DNA of 64,000 bases from DATARH01 sp963734125. GTDB taxonomy: Bacteria; Pseudomonadota; Alphaproteobacteria; ATCC43930; CGMCC-115725. Every line of letters begins with the position of its first letter. Within the stretch, counting starts at the first letter, position 1. The notes beneath the pieces were generated by a model. That model saw nothing but the letters and a program-made list of their open reading frames with translations. It was not told where the DNA came from and ran no database searches. A program made the translations under genes and the position numbers. The DNA lies in NCBI GenBank assembly GCA_963734125.1, contig CAVTGB010000086.1, forward strand, positions 65,818 to 129,817, in the 5' to 3' direction. Positions 48,746 to 56,802 of this stretch are shown piece after piece.

Positions 48746-48953
48746 TCAGCTCCACTTAGCGTAGAAAAAACCCGCTATGAGGTTTTCAGAGACAGCTATG
48801 ACAACGCCTGTCCCCACAATAATTCGTGTATCATTTTGGAATAGCGTTTGCAGTATTGCTGTGACGCCTATTATGCCTAACAATATTGTAACCCTCCATA
48901 CCCAAAATTTTTTTGCTCTCTTCGAAAGTATCCCGTGTTGAAGCAGAAGTCAT
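48746..48953 (-). CDS. Possible small membrane protein, split at an A7 run
   Basis: 'MTSASTRDTFEESKK' from ATG 48953 and 'FWVWRVTILLGIIGVTAILQ', 'TRIIVGTGVVIAVSENLIAG' ending at 48746 are in adjacent frames. They join to one 68-residue protein with two hydrophobic segments if the run of seven A (minus strand, about 48,915) is read as six. AT-rich, unlike the neighbours. Function unknown. Confidence 0.4.
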
Positions 48954-49056
48954 AAGGGTGTTTCAAAAGCGCATTGCCGGTGGAGTACCTTCCACCGAGG
49001 ATATGCAAAGTACCAAAAAAGTCGTAAATGATCAATTGGGCGTGTTATTGAGCCAC

Positions 49057-49448
49057 TTAAAAACGTACCAGGAATTGGCGATCAAATTTCATCCACCTTC
49101 GCTTAAAAATATCCGAAGGGATTCTCACGACAAATTTACGTGTTTCAATTATCATTGTACTGACGGCATCCGTCATTTCAAGATAAGCTTGAGATCGAAC
49201 AATATTAAGGTGCCATTCGGCCATATTTATTTGTAAGTCTATTTCTGCCGTCGTGCTTGTGACCCCGACGGATCGACCAATATGGTCAAATGATTGGACA
49301 ACAGAGTGCGCTATTTTGCTGAATATTTGTTGTACTGGATGAGTTACATCAATCACTCCTTCAGTTTGAAGCACTATCAAGTATCGCTTTACGAAAGGAA
49401 GAACCTCAGGGGGATCATCGTTTCGATAAAATCGCTCTAACAGGGTAA
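49057..49448 (-). CDS. Truncated gene fragment of unknown function (C-terminal part)
   Basis: About 128 residues of AT-rich coding-like sequence: 'LLERFYRNDDPPEVLPFVKR', 'VIDVTHPVQQIFSKIAHSVV', 'MAEWHLNIVRSQAYLEMTDA'. Fused in frame behind the first 107 residues of ribosomal protein L10. Not part of L10. The 5' end of its real gene is missing at the junction. Confidence 0.5.
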
Positions 49449-49460
49449 CGATCAGGTGAG
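49440..49460. other. Junction between two unrelated genomes
   Basis: Composition and gene content change abruptly. L10 homology ends at 'ANPHLIV' and unrelated AT-rich sequence follows. See findings. Confidence 0.8.
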
Positions 49461-49770
49461 GGTTGGCCCGGGAGAACTCGCGGAGCGCCTTGGCCACCCC
49501 GCTCACGTCGCCCTGGACGAACGTGATGGCGGTCGGCCCGGTCAGCAGATCCTCGAGCGGCTGGTGCGGTCCGCCGGCAATGGCCAGCCGGACGAGGGTG
49601 TTCTTGAAGACCTTGTAGTCGCCGCCGGCGGCTCGGAGACTCCGCCGCAGCTCCGCCAGATCGGCGACGGTCAGGCCGCGGTACTCAGTGACGACCGACG
49701 CCGCGGACTCCTCGAGGCGCTGACGCACCTCGTCGACCACAGCGACCTTTTCGGCTCTCGGGTTGTCCAT
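49449..49770 (-). pseudogene. rplJ: 50S ribosomal protein L10, N-terminal part only
   Basis: First 107 residues of L10: 'MDNPRAEKVAVVDEVRQRLE', 'VVTEYRGLTVADLAELRRSL', 'YKVFKNTLVRLAIAG', 'LTGPTAITF'. ATG 49770 follows gaggagcg. The remaining ~65 residues and rplL are absent; the sequence changes character at about 49,448. Order secE-nusG-rplK-rplA-rplJ is standard except for the ATPase gene in between. Confidence 0.93.
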
Positions 49771-50100
49771 CGCTCCTCGACTGCGAACGGGCCGTAGACC
49801 TTCCGCGTGCGACGGAACCAGAGGTTCGGAGGTCGCCTCGTCGGGCGGGCCCCGGTCAGGGGGCCCCTTCGGCACCAAGCGGTGCACCGGAGGTCTATGG
49901 CGTCGGATTCAGTGCTCGGCCGCTCTCGGCGGTGAGCTGTTCGGGGCAGGCTAGTACGGCAGCCCGCGGGTAGCCAACCCCAGGGTGCATCAGGAGCCGA
50001 CGGCGCCTGTCACCGCGCTGAGCCAGGGTGCGAAGACACCTTCCTACGGGGGCACGGGGAGTCGGTTCATCCTGACAACTAGCCCACTTGGGTAGCCGTA
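49771..50100 (-). promoter_or_regulatory. rplJ leader and promoter region
   Basis: 330 bases upstream of rplJ without a gene. GC-rich with paired segments ('ggggccccctgac' / 'cggggcccg' at about 49,848-49,866), where L10-L12 autoregulatory leaders are normally found. Assignment by position; no RNA model was run. Confidence 0.4.
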
Positions 50101-50135
50101 TGTCGATCGGTTGTGAGAATAACTTTACAAATAGA

Positions 50136-50163
50136 GTTGGTAACTTATACTTTACCTACCAAC
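50136..50163 (+). promoter_or_regulatory. Promoter with overlapping inverted repeat (operator candidate)
   Basis: 'gttggta' (50136) and 'taccaac' (50157) flank 14 bases containing a -10-like tatact (50146-50151). AT-rich in a GC-rich setting and 24 bases before the ATPase start, so a self-contained, probably repressible promoter. Confidence 0.55.
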
Positions 50164-50186
50164 AGTTGCGATCTGGGAGACGGTAG

Positions 50187-51428
50187 ATGGTCGGAACGAA
50201 CAAGGCAGCGAAGAGCGCTCAGGTCGCGCAGGTGTTTACCCCGGGCGCTCCGATCGACAAGTACGACCTACTGGCCGGCCGGGTCGAGGTTCTCCTCGAC
50301 GTGATCAATGCGATCGCACCCAAGGGCCAGCACGCTGTCGTCTATGGGGAACGCGGGGTCGGGAAGACCTCGCTGACGAACGTGCTCGGTGAGGTTCTCG
50401 CGTCTCTGCAGACTTCAACTCTCCGGAGCGCCCACATCAACTGCAACACCACCGATAGCTTCAGATCGATCTGGCTGAAGGTCTTCCGGGAGTTGAGCGC
50501 CGAACTCCCCTCCGACGTCCGGCCGGATCCAGAAGACGTTCGCTATCACCTTGAAGCGCTTAACCCGTCCTCGATGGCGCTTGTGATTATCGACGAGCTT
50601 GACCGCCTGGAGGACGACGAGGCCCTCTCCCTCATGGCCGACACCATCAAGACGTTGTCCGACCACGCTACGCCTACCACGCTTGTCCTTGTTGGCGTGG
50701 CTGACTCAGTGACAGAGCTGGTAGGTGATCATCTGTCTGTCGAACGGGCGTTGATCCAGATCCCCATGCCAAGGATGTCTCGGCAGGAACTCGGTCAGAT
50801 CATCGACAAGGGCCTAACGAAGCTCGAAATGGCGATCGACTCATCGGCCAAAGAGCGGATCGCCCGCCTGTCAGAAGGTCTGCCCTACTACACGCACCTG
50901 CTGGCACTTCACGCGACGCAGCGGGCCGTGATGGATGACCGCGACCACGTCCACGCTGGCGACGTCGACACAGCTACCCGCATCGCCCTGAAGAAGGCGC
51001 AGCAGACGATTCAAACCGCTTACCTGGATGCCACCCGCAGTCCCCGTTCCGACAACAAGTTCAAAAGCGTTCTGCTCGCCTGTGCCCTAGCCCCCAAGGA
51101 CCCTCTCGGCTACTTCCAAGCAGGCGGAGTACGAAAGCCTTTGGCCACGATCACTGGGCGCGAGCACGAGATCGCATCGTTCACCCGGCACCTGGGGGAG
51201 TTCTTGAAACCACATCGAGGGCCCGCCCTGACGCAGATCGGGGAGAGCCACAGCCACTACTACCGGTTTACCAACCCCATGCTTCAGCCCTACACGATCA
51301 TCAACGGGATCGCAGATGAACTCATCACTGAAGACCAGGTCGTTAGCCTGGAGTCCGACAGTGGGATCAGCGCCTCCAGCGAACCGGGACGCCTCTTCGA
51401 GCTGCCCCCAAGCGCTCCGCCGGAGTGA
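50187..51428 (+). CDS. ORC/Cdc6-like AAA ATPase
   Basis: 413 residues. Walker A 'AVVYGERGVGKTSLTNVLGE', Walker B 'ALVIIDELDRLEDD', sensor 1 'TTLVLVGVADSVTEL', then a helical lid ('ERIARLSEGLPYYTHLLALH') and a C-terminal winged-helix-like part ending 'YYRFTNPMLQPYTIING'. Resembles bacterial Orc1-type ATP-binding proteins of unknown role. ATG 50187 after gggaga. GC is lower than in the ribosomal genes; it lies opposite to them and ends 11 bases from rplA's stop, which suggests acquisition by transfer. Confidence 0.82.
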   Translation: MVGTNKAAKSAQVAQVFTPGAPIDKYDLLAGRVEVLLDVINAIAPKGQHAVVYGERGVGKTSLTNVLGEVLASLQTSTLRSAHINCNTTDSFRSIWLKVFRELSAELPSDVRPDPEDVRYHLEALNPSSMALVIIDELDRLEDDEALSLMADTIKTLSDHATPTTLVLVGVADSVTELVGDHLSVERALIQIPMPRMSRQELGQIIDKGLTKLEMAIDSSAKERIARLSEGLPYYTHLLALHATQRAVMDDRDHVHAGDVDTATRIALKKAQQTIQTAYLDATRSPRSDNKFKSVLLACALAPKDPLGYFQAGGVRKPLATITGREHEIASFTRHLGEFLKPHRGPALTQIGESHSHYYRFTNPMLQPYTIINGIADELITEDQVVSLESDSGISASSEPGRLFELPPSAPPE

Positions 51429-51439
51429 CCCGACCAGGC

Positions 51440-52171
51440 TCAGGCCGTCGCGGCCAGCTCCGCGTCGTCGTCGACGGCCCGAGCCCGGTTGGTGTCGATC
51501 TTGATCCCCGGCCCCATCGTCGTCGACAGGGTCGCGGCCAGCAGGTAGCGGCCCTTGGCGGTCGCCGGCTTGACCCGGACGAGCTCCTCCACGAGCGCAT
51601 AGACATTGGCCCTGATCTGGTCCTCGGTGAACGAGACCTTCCCGACCGGGATGTGGATGTTGCCGACCTTGTCGGTCCGGTACTCGACGCGCCCGCCCTT
51701 GAACTCGACGACGGCCTTGGCCACGTCCACCGTCACGGTGCCCGTCTTCGGGTTCGGCATCAGACCCCGGGGACCGAGGACGCGACCGAGCGTTCCGACC
51801 TGGCCCATCAGGTCGGGGGTGGCGATGGCGATGTCGAAATCCAAGAAACCGTCGTCCCGAACGCGGACGACGAGGTCGTCGGCGCCGACGACGTCGGCCC
51901 CGGCGTTGCGGGCCTCGGTGGCCCGCTCACCGGCCGCGAAGACGGCGACCCGGACGGTCCGGCCGGTCCCGGACGGCAAGCTCAGGGTGCCCCGGACGAT
52001 CTGGTCGGCCTTCCGGGGGTCGACGCCGAGACGAACGGCCAGCTCGACGCTCTCGTCGAACTTGGCCGAGCCCATCGCCTTGACGAGCGCGACGGCCTCG
52101 TTCGTGCCGTAGAGGGCTTCCCGGTCGTACTGGGCCCCGAGTTTCCGGTACCGCTTTCCGTGCTGCGTCAT
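51440..52171 (-). CDS. rplA: 50S ribosomal protein L1
   Basis: 243 residues. 'GKRYRKLGAQYDREALYGTN', 'KFDESVELAVRLGVDPRKAD', 'VLGPRGLMPNPKTGTV', 'GKVSFTEDQIRANVYALVEE', 'STTMGPGIKID': the full L1 pattern. Binds 23S rRNA at the L1 stalk and can repress its own operon. ATG 52171. 48 bases after rplK. Intact. Confidence 0.97.
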   Translation of the reverse strand: MTQHGKRYRKLGAQYDREALYGTNEAVALVKAMGSAKFDESVELAVRLGVDPRKADQIVRGTLSLPSGTGRTVRVAVFAAGERATEARNAGADVVGADDLVVRVRDDGFLDFDIAIATPDLMGQVGTLGRVLGPRGLMPNPKTGTVTVDVAKAVVEFKGGRVEYRTDKVGNIHIPVGKVSFTEDQIRANVYALVEELVRVKPATAKGRYLLAATLSTTMGPGIKIDTNRARAVDDDAELAATA

Positions 52172-52219
52172 CAGTTCCTCCGTGTCCTCGAAAGTCGCCG
52201 TCTCGAACGTCGCCGGCGA

Positions 52220-52651
52220 TCAGCTGGCGACGGCGATGCCCATGGAGCGGGCCGTGCCGGCTACCTGCTTCTTGGCCGCGTCGAGGTCGTCCGTGTTCAG
52301 GTCGTTGAGCTTGATCTTGGCGATGTCGGTGAGCTGGGCGTCGGTGATCGTGCCGACCTGCTCGCGGCCGGAGGTCGCCGACCCCTTGGCGAGACCGACG
52401 GCCTGGCGCAGCAGGACCGGGGTCGGCGGCGTCTTCAGGACGAAGGTAAAGCTCCGGTCCTCGTAGATCGTGATGTCGACCGGCACGACCGTGCCGCGCT
52501 GGTTCTCGGTGGCCGCGTTGTACTGCTTGCAGAACTCCATCGTCTGGACGCCATGGGGCCCGAGGGCGGTGCCGACCGGCGGGGCCGGCGTGGCCGAACC
52601 GGCCTGCAGCTGGATCTTGACGACGGCAAGGATCTTCTTCTTGGGGGGCAT
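52220..52651 (-). CDS. rplK: 50S ribosomal protein L11
   Basis: 143 residues. 'KIQLQAGSATPAPPVGTALG', 'GVQTMEFCKQYNAATENQRG' and C-terminal 'VAGTARSMGI' are L11 signatures; binds the GTPase-associated centre of 23S rRNA. ATG 52651 is 10 bases after nusG. Intact. Confidence 0.97.
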   Translation of the reverse strand: MPPKKKILAVVKIQLQAGSATPAPPVGTALGPHGVQTMEFCKQYNAATENQRGTVVPVDITIYEDRSFTFVLKTPPTPVLLRQAVGLAKGSATSGREQVGTITDAQLTDIAKIKLNDLNTDDLDAAKKQVAGTARSMGIAVAS

Positions 52652-52661
52652 CGGGACTCTC

Positions 52662-53390
52662 CTACAACTTTGCGACTTGGCTGAACTCGAGCTCGACGGG
52701 CGTCTCGCGGCCGAAGATGTTGACGAGGACCTTCAGCTTGAGCTGATCCTCGTTGATCTCGGCGATCTGGCCGGAGAAGTCGGCGAACGGCCCCTCCTTG
52801 ACCCGCACGGTCTCGTCGATCTCGTACTCGAGCCGGGGGCGGGACCGCTTGGCGGGGGCCTCGACGCCCTCGGGCTTGACCTGGAGGATGCTCTCGACCT
52901 CGCGGCGGGACAGCGGCGTCGGCTTGGTGCCCGGGCCGACGAAGCCCGTGACGCCAGGCGTGTTGCGGACGGCCCCCCAGGTGTCGTCGTCGAGGTCGCA
53001 ACGGACGAGGAGGTACCCGGGAAAGACCTTCTTCTGGACGGTGACCTTCTTCCCACCCTTGAACTCGACGACGTCCTCCATCGGGATCACGACCTCGAAG
53101 ACCCGGTCTTCCATGCCCCGGGAGGCGACGACGCTCTTCAGGTTCGAGCTGACCTTGTTCTCGTAGCCCGAGTACGTGTGGACGACGTACCAGCGACCGG
53201 GCCGGTCGTAGGGGCTCGGGACGTAGACGTCCTCGTCCTCGTAGTCGTCGGCGACGACGTCAACCGGGTCCGCGACGCCGGAGACGGCGTCGGCGTCGGC
53301 GTCGGTCGGGCTCGCCTGATCGTCGCCCTCGGCGGGCGCGTCGATCGGTGCGGCGGCGTCGGTCGGTGCGGTATCGGCGGAATCGGTCAC
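52662..53390 (-). CDS. nusG: Transcription termination/antitermination factor NusG
   Basis: About 242 residues. The acidic, Asp/Ala-rich N-terminal extension (about 65 residues) is usual in Actinobacteria. NGN domain 'RWYVVHTYSGYENKVSSNLK', 'VFPGYLLVRCDLDDDTW', 'TPGVTGFVGPGTKPTPL'; KOW domain 'VRVKEGPFADFSGQIAEINE'. Start uncertain among in-frame GTGs at 53390, 53399 and 53414. Couples RNA polymerase with ribosome and Rho. Confidence 0.96.
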   Translation of the reverse strand: MTDSADTAPTDAAAPIDAPAEGDDQASPTDADADAVSGVADPVDVVADDYEDEDVYVPSPYDRPGRWYVVHTYSGYENKVSSNLKSVVASRGMEDRVFEVVIPMEDVVEFKGGKKVTVQKKVFPGYLLVRCDLDDDTWGAVRNTPGVTGFVGPGTKPTPLSRREVESILQVKPEGVEAPAKRSRPRLEYEIDETVRVKEGPFADFSGQIAEINEDQLKLKVLVNIFGRETPVELEFSQVAKL

Positions 53391-53410
53391 TGGGCTCACT
53401 TCTGTCGGGC

Positions 53411-53701
53411 TCACTTCTGGAACATGAAGAGGACGCCCTTGCCGAAGGCGAAGTTCAACAGGAAGATCAGGGCGGTCATGAGGACGAGGGTCGCGAAGAC
53501 GATGGTCGTGTAGTTGACCATCTCGGCTCGGCTCGGCCATGCGACCTGCCGGAGCTCGTCACGGATCTCCCGGACGAACTGTATGGGGGACGTCCGCTTC
53601 TTGGCCGGCCGCTTCGCCGACGCGTCGCCCGGCCGACGGGCCGACGGCGGGCCGTCGGCCTCTGTCTGGCCCTGCATCATGCGCTTGCTCTCGCGGTTCA
53701 C
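53411..53701 (-). CDS. secE: Protein translocase subunit SecE
   Basis: 96 residues. Soluble Lys/Arg-rich N-terminus, 'QFVREIRDELRQVAWPSRAE' amphipathic helix, then the single membrane segment 'TTIVFATLVLMTALIFLLNF'. GTG 53701 or an inner ATG (53,677 region). Stabilises SecY. Just upstream of nusG. Confidence 0.95.
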   Translation of the reverse strand: MNRESKRMMQGQTEADGPPSARRPGDASAKRPAKKRTSPIQFVREIRDELRQVAWPSRAEMVNYTTIVFATLVLMTALIFLLNFAFGKGVLFMFQK

Positions 53702-53754
53702 GGGCTTGGCTCCGGATATCTTGTCGACGGTCCTGCGCTGCCACAGGCTCCGAG

Positions 53755-53827
53755 CAGGGCAGGAGGGACTCGAACCCCCAACCGCCGGTTTTGGAGACCG
53801 GTGCTCTACCAGTTGAGCTACTGCCCT
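53755..53827 (-). tRNA. tRNA-Trp (CCA)
   Basis: 73-base cloverleaf: acceptor agggcag/ctgccct, anticodon loop ctCCAaa, T-loop ggttcgagtcc. Precedes secE as in most actinobacteria. Confidence 0.95.
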
Positions 53828-53943
53828 CCGTGGGCGCTCTCGGGCCCTCCCAGGCCTGGCGGAGCCTGCGGCGGTGACCTATGAAGCAGAGCGAGACGTT
53901 AGCACCGCTCCGGCGCAGGCTGCCCGGCGGGTCGCCGGCTGGC

Positions 53944-54108
53944 TCAGCGGGTCTCCTTGTGGAGGGTGTGCTGGCGGTCCCAGCGGCAGAACTTCTTCAT
54001 CTCGATCCGCTCGCGGTCGTTGATCTTGTTCTTGGTCGTGATGTAGTTCCGCCGCTTGCAGACCTCGCAAGCCAGGGTGACCTGGACGCGCTTCTCATTC
54101 TTGGCCAC
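53944..54108 (-). CDS. rpmG: 50S ribosomal protein L33
   Basis: 54 residues from GTG 54108: 'AKNEKRVQVTLACEVCKRRN', 'YITTKNKINDRERIEMKKFC', 'RWDRQHTLHKETR'. C-x2-C is followed by C-x2-D, so one zinc Cys of the usual four is replaced. aaggaaa upstream. Between tRNA-Trp and tRNA-Met, a common position. Confidence 0.93.
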   Translation of the reverse strand: MAKNEKRVQVTLACEVCKRRNYITTKNKINDRERIEMKKFCRWDRQHTLHKETR

Positions 54109-54154
54109 GGCCGTTTCCTTTCCTCGGCGTTCGTCGTCCCGGCGTCCCGGGCAG

Positions 54155-54228
54155 TAGCGGCGGCGGGACTCGAACCCGCGACAACACGATTATGAGCCGT
54201 GTGCTCTGACCAACTGAGCTACGCCGCC
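54155..54228 (-). tRNA. tRNA-Met (CAT, elongator type)
   Basis: 74-base cloverleaf: acceptor ggcggcg/cgccgct, anticodon loop ctCATaa, T-loop ggttcgagtcc, D-loop agttggtc. The first acceptor pair is G-U, with discriminator A. Confidence 0.92.
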
Positions 54229-54238
54229 ATTTGGGGGG

Positions 54239-54311
54239 AGCCCCCTGTCGGAATCGAACCGACGACACCAGCCTTACCATGGCTGTGCTCTGCCGACTGA
54301 GCTAAGGGGGC
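54239..54311 (-). tRNA. tRNA-Thr (GGT)
   Basis: 73-base cloverleaf: acceptor gccccct/agggggc, anticodon loop atGGTaa, T-loop ggttcgattcc. Ten bases upstream of tRNA-Met on the same strand, so one transcript. Confidence 0.94.
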
Positions 54312-54423
54312 CACCGCGGTCCCGGACCGCAGGCAACAATGATAGCCACGGTCCGAGCGGGTCCGCTCCGGTGGTGTCGCCCCGTGGCGTCGCCCAGCCC
54401 AGTGACGTCGCTACCATCCCTGG

Positions 54424-54915
54424 ATGCGGATCCGACTGGCGGCGGCGGCCGACGCCGAGGGCATCCGGGCGATCTACAACCACGAGGTCACGAACGGCAC
54501 GTACACGTTCGACCTCGTGCCCCGGACGGCGGAGGAGCAGCGGGCGTGGCTAGCCCGGCACGACGGTGCCCACCCGGCGGTGGTGGCCGCGGACGACGCC
54601 GACGAGCAGGTGCTCGGCTTCGGCGTGCTGTCGCCGTTCCGGGCCCGCCCGGCCTACGCGACGACCGTCGAGGACTCGGTGTACGTCGATGGCGAGCACC
54701 GCGGCCACGGGATCGGTCGGGCCGTCCTCGAAGAGCTCGTCCGGTTGGCCGGCGCCCACGGGTTCCACTCGGTCATCGGCCGGGTCACGACGGAGAACGA
54801 GCCGTCGGTGGCCCTGCACCGGGCCTGTGGCTTCGAGCTCGTCGGGGTCGAGCGGGAGGTCGGCCGGAAGCACGGACGGTGGCTCGACGTCGTCGAGCTC
54901 CAGCGGATGGTCTGA
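54424..54915 (+). CDS. GNAT acetyltransferase, phosphinothricin acetyltransferase-like
   Basis: 163 residues. 'IRLAAAADAEGIRAIYNHEV', 'TYTFDLVPRTAEEQRAWLAR', 'VYVDGEHRGHGIGRAVLEEL' (acetyl-CoA loop R-G-x-G-I-G) and 'HRACGFELVGVEREVGRKHG'. N-acetylates an amine such as phosphinothricin or methionine sulfoximine. ATG 54424. Divergent from the tRNA cluster and followed by a strong hairpin. Confidence 0.88.
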   Translation: MRIRLAAAADAEGIRAIYNHEVTNGTYTFDLVPRTAEEQRAWLARHDGAHPAVVAADDADEQVLGFGVLSPFRARPAYATTVEDSVYVDGEHRGHGIGRAVLEELVRLAGAHGFHSVIGRVTTENEPSVALHRACGFELVGVEREVGRKHGRWLDVVELQRMV

Positions 54916-54933
54916 CACCGGCCCCGCGGCACC

Positions 54934-54956
54934 GGGCCGCGCCCGGGGCGCGGCCC
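54934..54956 (+). terminator. Strong GC hairpin after the GNAT gene
   Basis: Ten-base perfect stem gggccgcgcc / ggcgcggccc with a 3-base loop, 18 bases after the stop. No T-run, so a GC-type terminator candidate. Confidence 0.5.
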
Positions 54957-55282
54957 GACCCGACTCATGTAGAGGACTCCGGGCGGTGGATCCACCACCG
55001 AGCGGCGGTCCCGAGGTTGCATGAGCATCCCGGCTGGCCTTGGGGGTGGCGAGGAGCACGGTTCTGAGGGAAGGGAGGTCCCCTTCGCCTCGCAGGGCTG
55101 ACTGCCACCACTCGGCCTGGCCACGGATGACCCGGATGAGGGAAGTGGCTTGGTCCGTGAGACCGGGGCCGCCTGCAGCACATGAGTGGGAGCCGCCGCC
55201 AGGCGGAGCTCCTTGGGACCGTGGCGAGATGGTGCCGACCACCTGGGTCTGCCGGACCGGCAAACGAGACAGGAGGTTGGAC
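54957..55282 (+). other. 5' non-coding region of IS110 element; candidate bridge RNA
   Basis: About 325 bases with no convincing gene, immediately upstream of an IS110 transposase. In IS110-group elements the left non-coding end encodes the bridge RNA. Short stems such as 'gagccgccgccaggcggagctcc' (55,190) are visible. Element ends not located. Confidence 0.4.
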
Positions 55283-56719
55283 ATGGCAGAACGCCGCATC
55301 ATCGGCCTGGATCTCGGCATCGCCAGCGAGCACACCGTCCGGGTGCTCACCGGCGACGGGAGGATGGTGGCCAAACGCAAGGCCGTCCCCACCGCCGAGA
55401 GCCTGACGACGTTGGAGCAGGCGGCCTTGGAGGGCGCCGCGCCGGGGACGGTGCTCGAGGTGGTGATGGAGCCGACCGGCCCCGCCTGGTTGCCCGTCGC
55501 CGTCTTCTTCGACCGACGGGGCCACCGGGTCTTCCGGGTGCCCTCGGCGGTCGCCCACGACATGCGGCGGGTCTTCTCCCGCCACGCCAAGTCCAACTCG
55601 ATCGATGCCGAGGCCTTGGCCCGGCTGGCCATCGTCACCCCCGAAGTCCTCCGGCCTCTCGCGCTGGGCGGCGTCGATGCGGCCGCCCTCGACCGCCGGG
55701 TCCGGGCCTGTGACCGGCTCACCCAAGCGGCCAGTCTCCACAAGGTCCGGATCAAGGACCTGGTGCGCCAGCTGCTGCCCATGACCCCGCTCGCCGGGGA
55801 CCTGGGAGCTGCCGACCTGGCGGTCTTGGAGCGCTATGGCGACCCTCGTGCCCTGGTCAAACTGGGACGGGCCCGGCTCACCGGGCTCATCGACCGGGCC
55901 TCGATCGGCCACCAGGGGGAGGAACGAGCCGATGAGTGGCTGGCCGCGGCCCGCAGCGCTCTCGAGCTCTATGGCGATCACCACGCCGTGGCGTTCAGTG
56001 ACCTGGCGGCCGAGGTGGCCACCGAGGTGCGGCTGCTCCGGGCCATTCAGGCCGAGCTGGCCACCCACGAGGCGGTCCGCGAGGAGCGCTATCGGAGGGT
56101 CGATCCCCAACTGCTGGCCCGCAGCCTCCCGGGGCTGAAGAAGATGGGCGGTCCGGTCCTCGTCGCCATCATGGGCGAGCCCAGCCGGTTCAAGAGCGCG
56201 GCCCACTTCCGTTCCTTCACCGGCTTGGCCCCGAGGGCATCGGAGACCGGCAACACCGATCGCAAAGGTCAGCCCATGTCCAAGGCCGGGAGCTCGCTCT
56301 TGCGGACCACGCTGGTCCGGGCCGCCGACTGGGCGAGGAAGCAGGACCCTCAGCTGGCCCGGATCTACTACGTCCAGATGACCGAGCGGGGCAAGAGCCA
56401 CCTGGGTGCCCTATGCGTGGTGGCCGCCCACCTGGCCGAACGGGCCTGGCTGGTCATGCGCCGGGGCACGCCCTATGTCGTCTGCGACATCGACGGCACC
56501 CCGGTCGACCCCTGGCGGGCCAAGCAGATCATCGCCGAGCGCTACACCGTCACCGAGGAGACCCGGAAGCGGCGGCGGAGCAACAAAGGGGGGAAGGCCC
56601 CTCAAAAAGTCCTCACGGGACAATTGCAGTCACACGCCAAGGGCGTGGACAAGGCGAGGCGACCTTCCCCGGCCCCCACTCCAGCCCGGTCTGGCGCCGG
56701 CGTCAAGCAGAGCGCTTGA
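55283..56719 (+). CDS. IS110-family transposase
   Basis: 478 residues, longer than most. DEDD features: D10 in 'IIGLDLG', E63 in 'VMEPTGPAW', and 'KSNSIDAEALARLA' in place of K-T-D-x-x-D-A, so the third acidic position is Asn (N105) and only D108 is kept. C-terminal Transposase_20: 'LARSLPGLKKMGGPVLVAIM', 'FTGLAPRASETGNTDRKGQP', 'SKAGSSLLRTTLVRAADWA'. ATG 55283 after aggagg. A basic Lys/Arg/Pro tail follows residue 425. Intact; the Asn is worth checking for activity. Confidence 0.9.
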   Translation: MAERRIIGLDLGIASEHTVRVLTGDGRMVAKRKAVPTAESLTTLEQAALEGAAPGTVLEVVMEPTGPAWLPVAVFFDRRGHRVFRVPSAVAHDMRRVFSRHAKSNSIDAEALARLAIVTPEVLRPLALGGVDAAALDRRVRACDRLTQAASLHKVRIKDLVRQLLPMTPLAGDLGAADLAVLERYGDPRALVKLGRARLTGLIDRASIGHQGEERADEWLAAARSALELYGDHHAVAFSDLAAEVATEVRLLRAIQAELATHEAVREERYRRVDPQLLARSLPGLKKMGGPVLVAIMGEPSRFKSAAHFRSFTGLAPRASETGNTDRKGQPMSKAGSSLLRTTLVRAADWARKQDPQLARIYYVQMTERGKSHLGALCVVAAHLAERAWLVMRRGTPYVVCDIDGTPVDPWRAKQIIAERYTVTEETRKRRRSNKGGKAPQKVLTGQLQSHAKGVDKARRPSPAPTPARSGAGVKQSA

Positions 56720-56802
56720 CAGGAGATCTCCGATAGGGAATCAGCCCCAGTAGCTCGATCTCCGCCCCCCAGGGCAGCGGATTGAGAGCCGCTCTCAGGT
56801 CC

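Noticed and set aside
48913..49236. Plus-strand frame of 107 codons in the AT-rich part
   Set aside because: It overlaps minus-strand frames with better protein character (49057-49448 and 48746-48953) and has no family features or clear ribosome site; not decisive either way.
49057..49887. One continuous 276-codon minus-strand frame read as a novel fusion protein
   Set aside because: Only the first part is L10 and composition changes sharply at the switch; a chimeric join is more likely than a real fusion.
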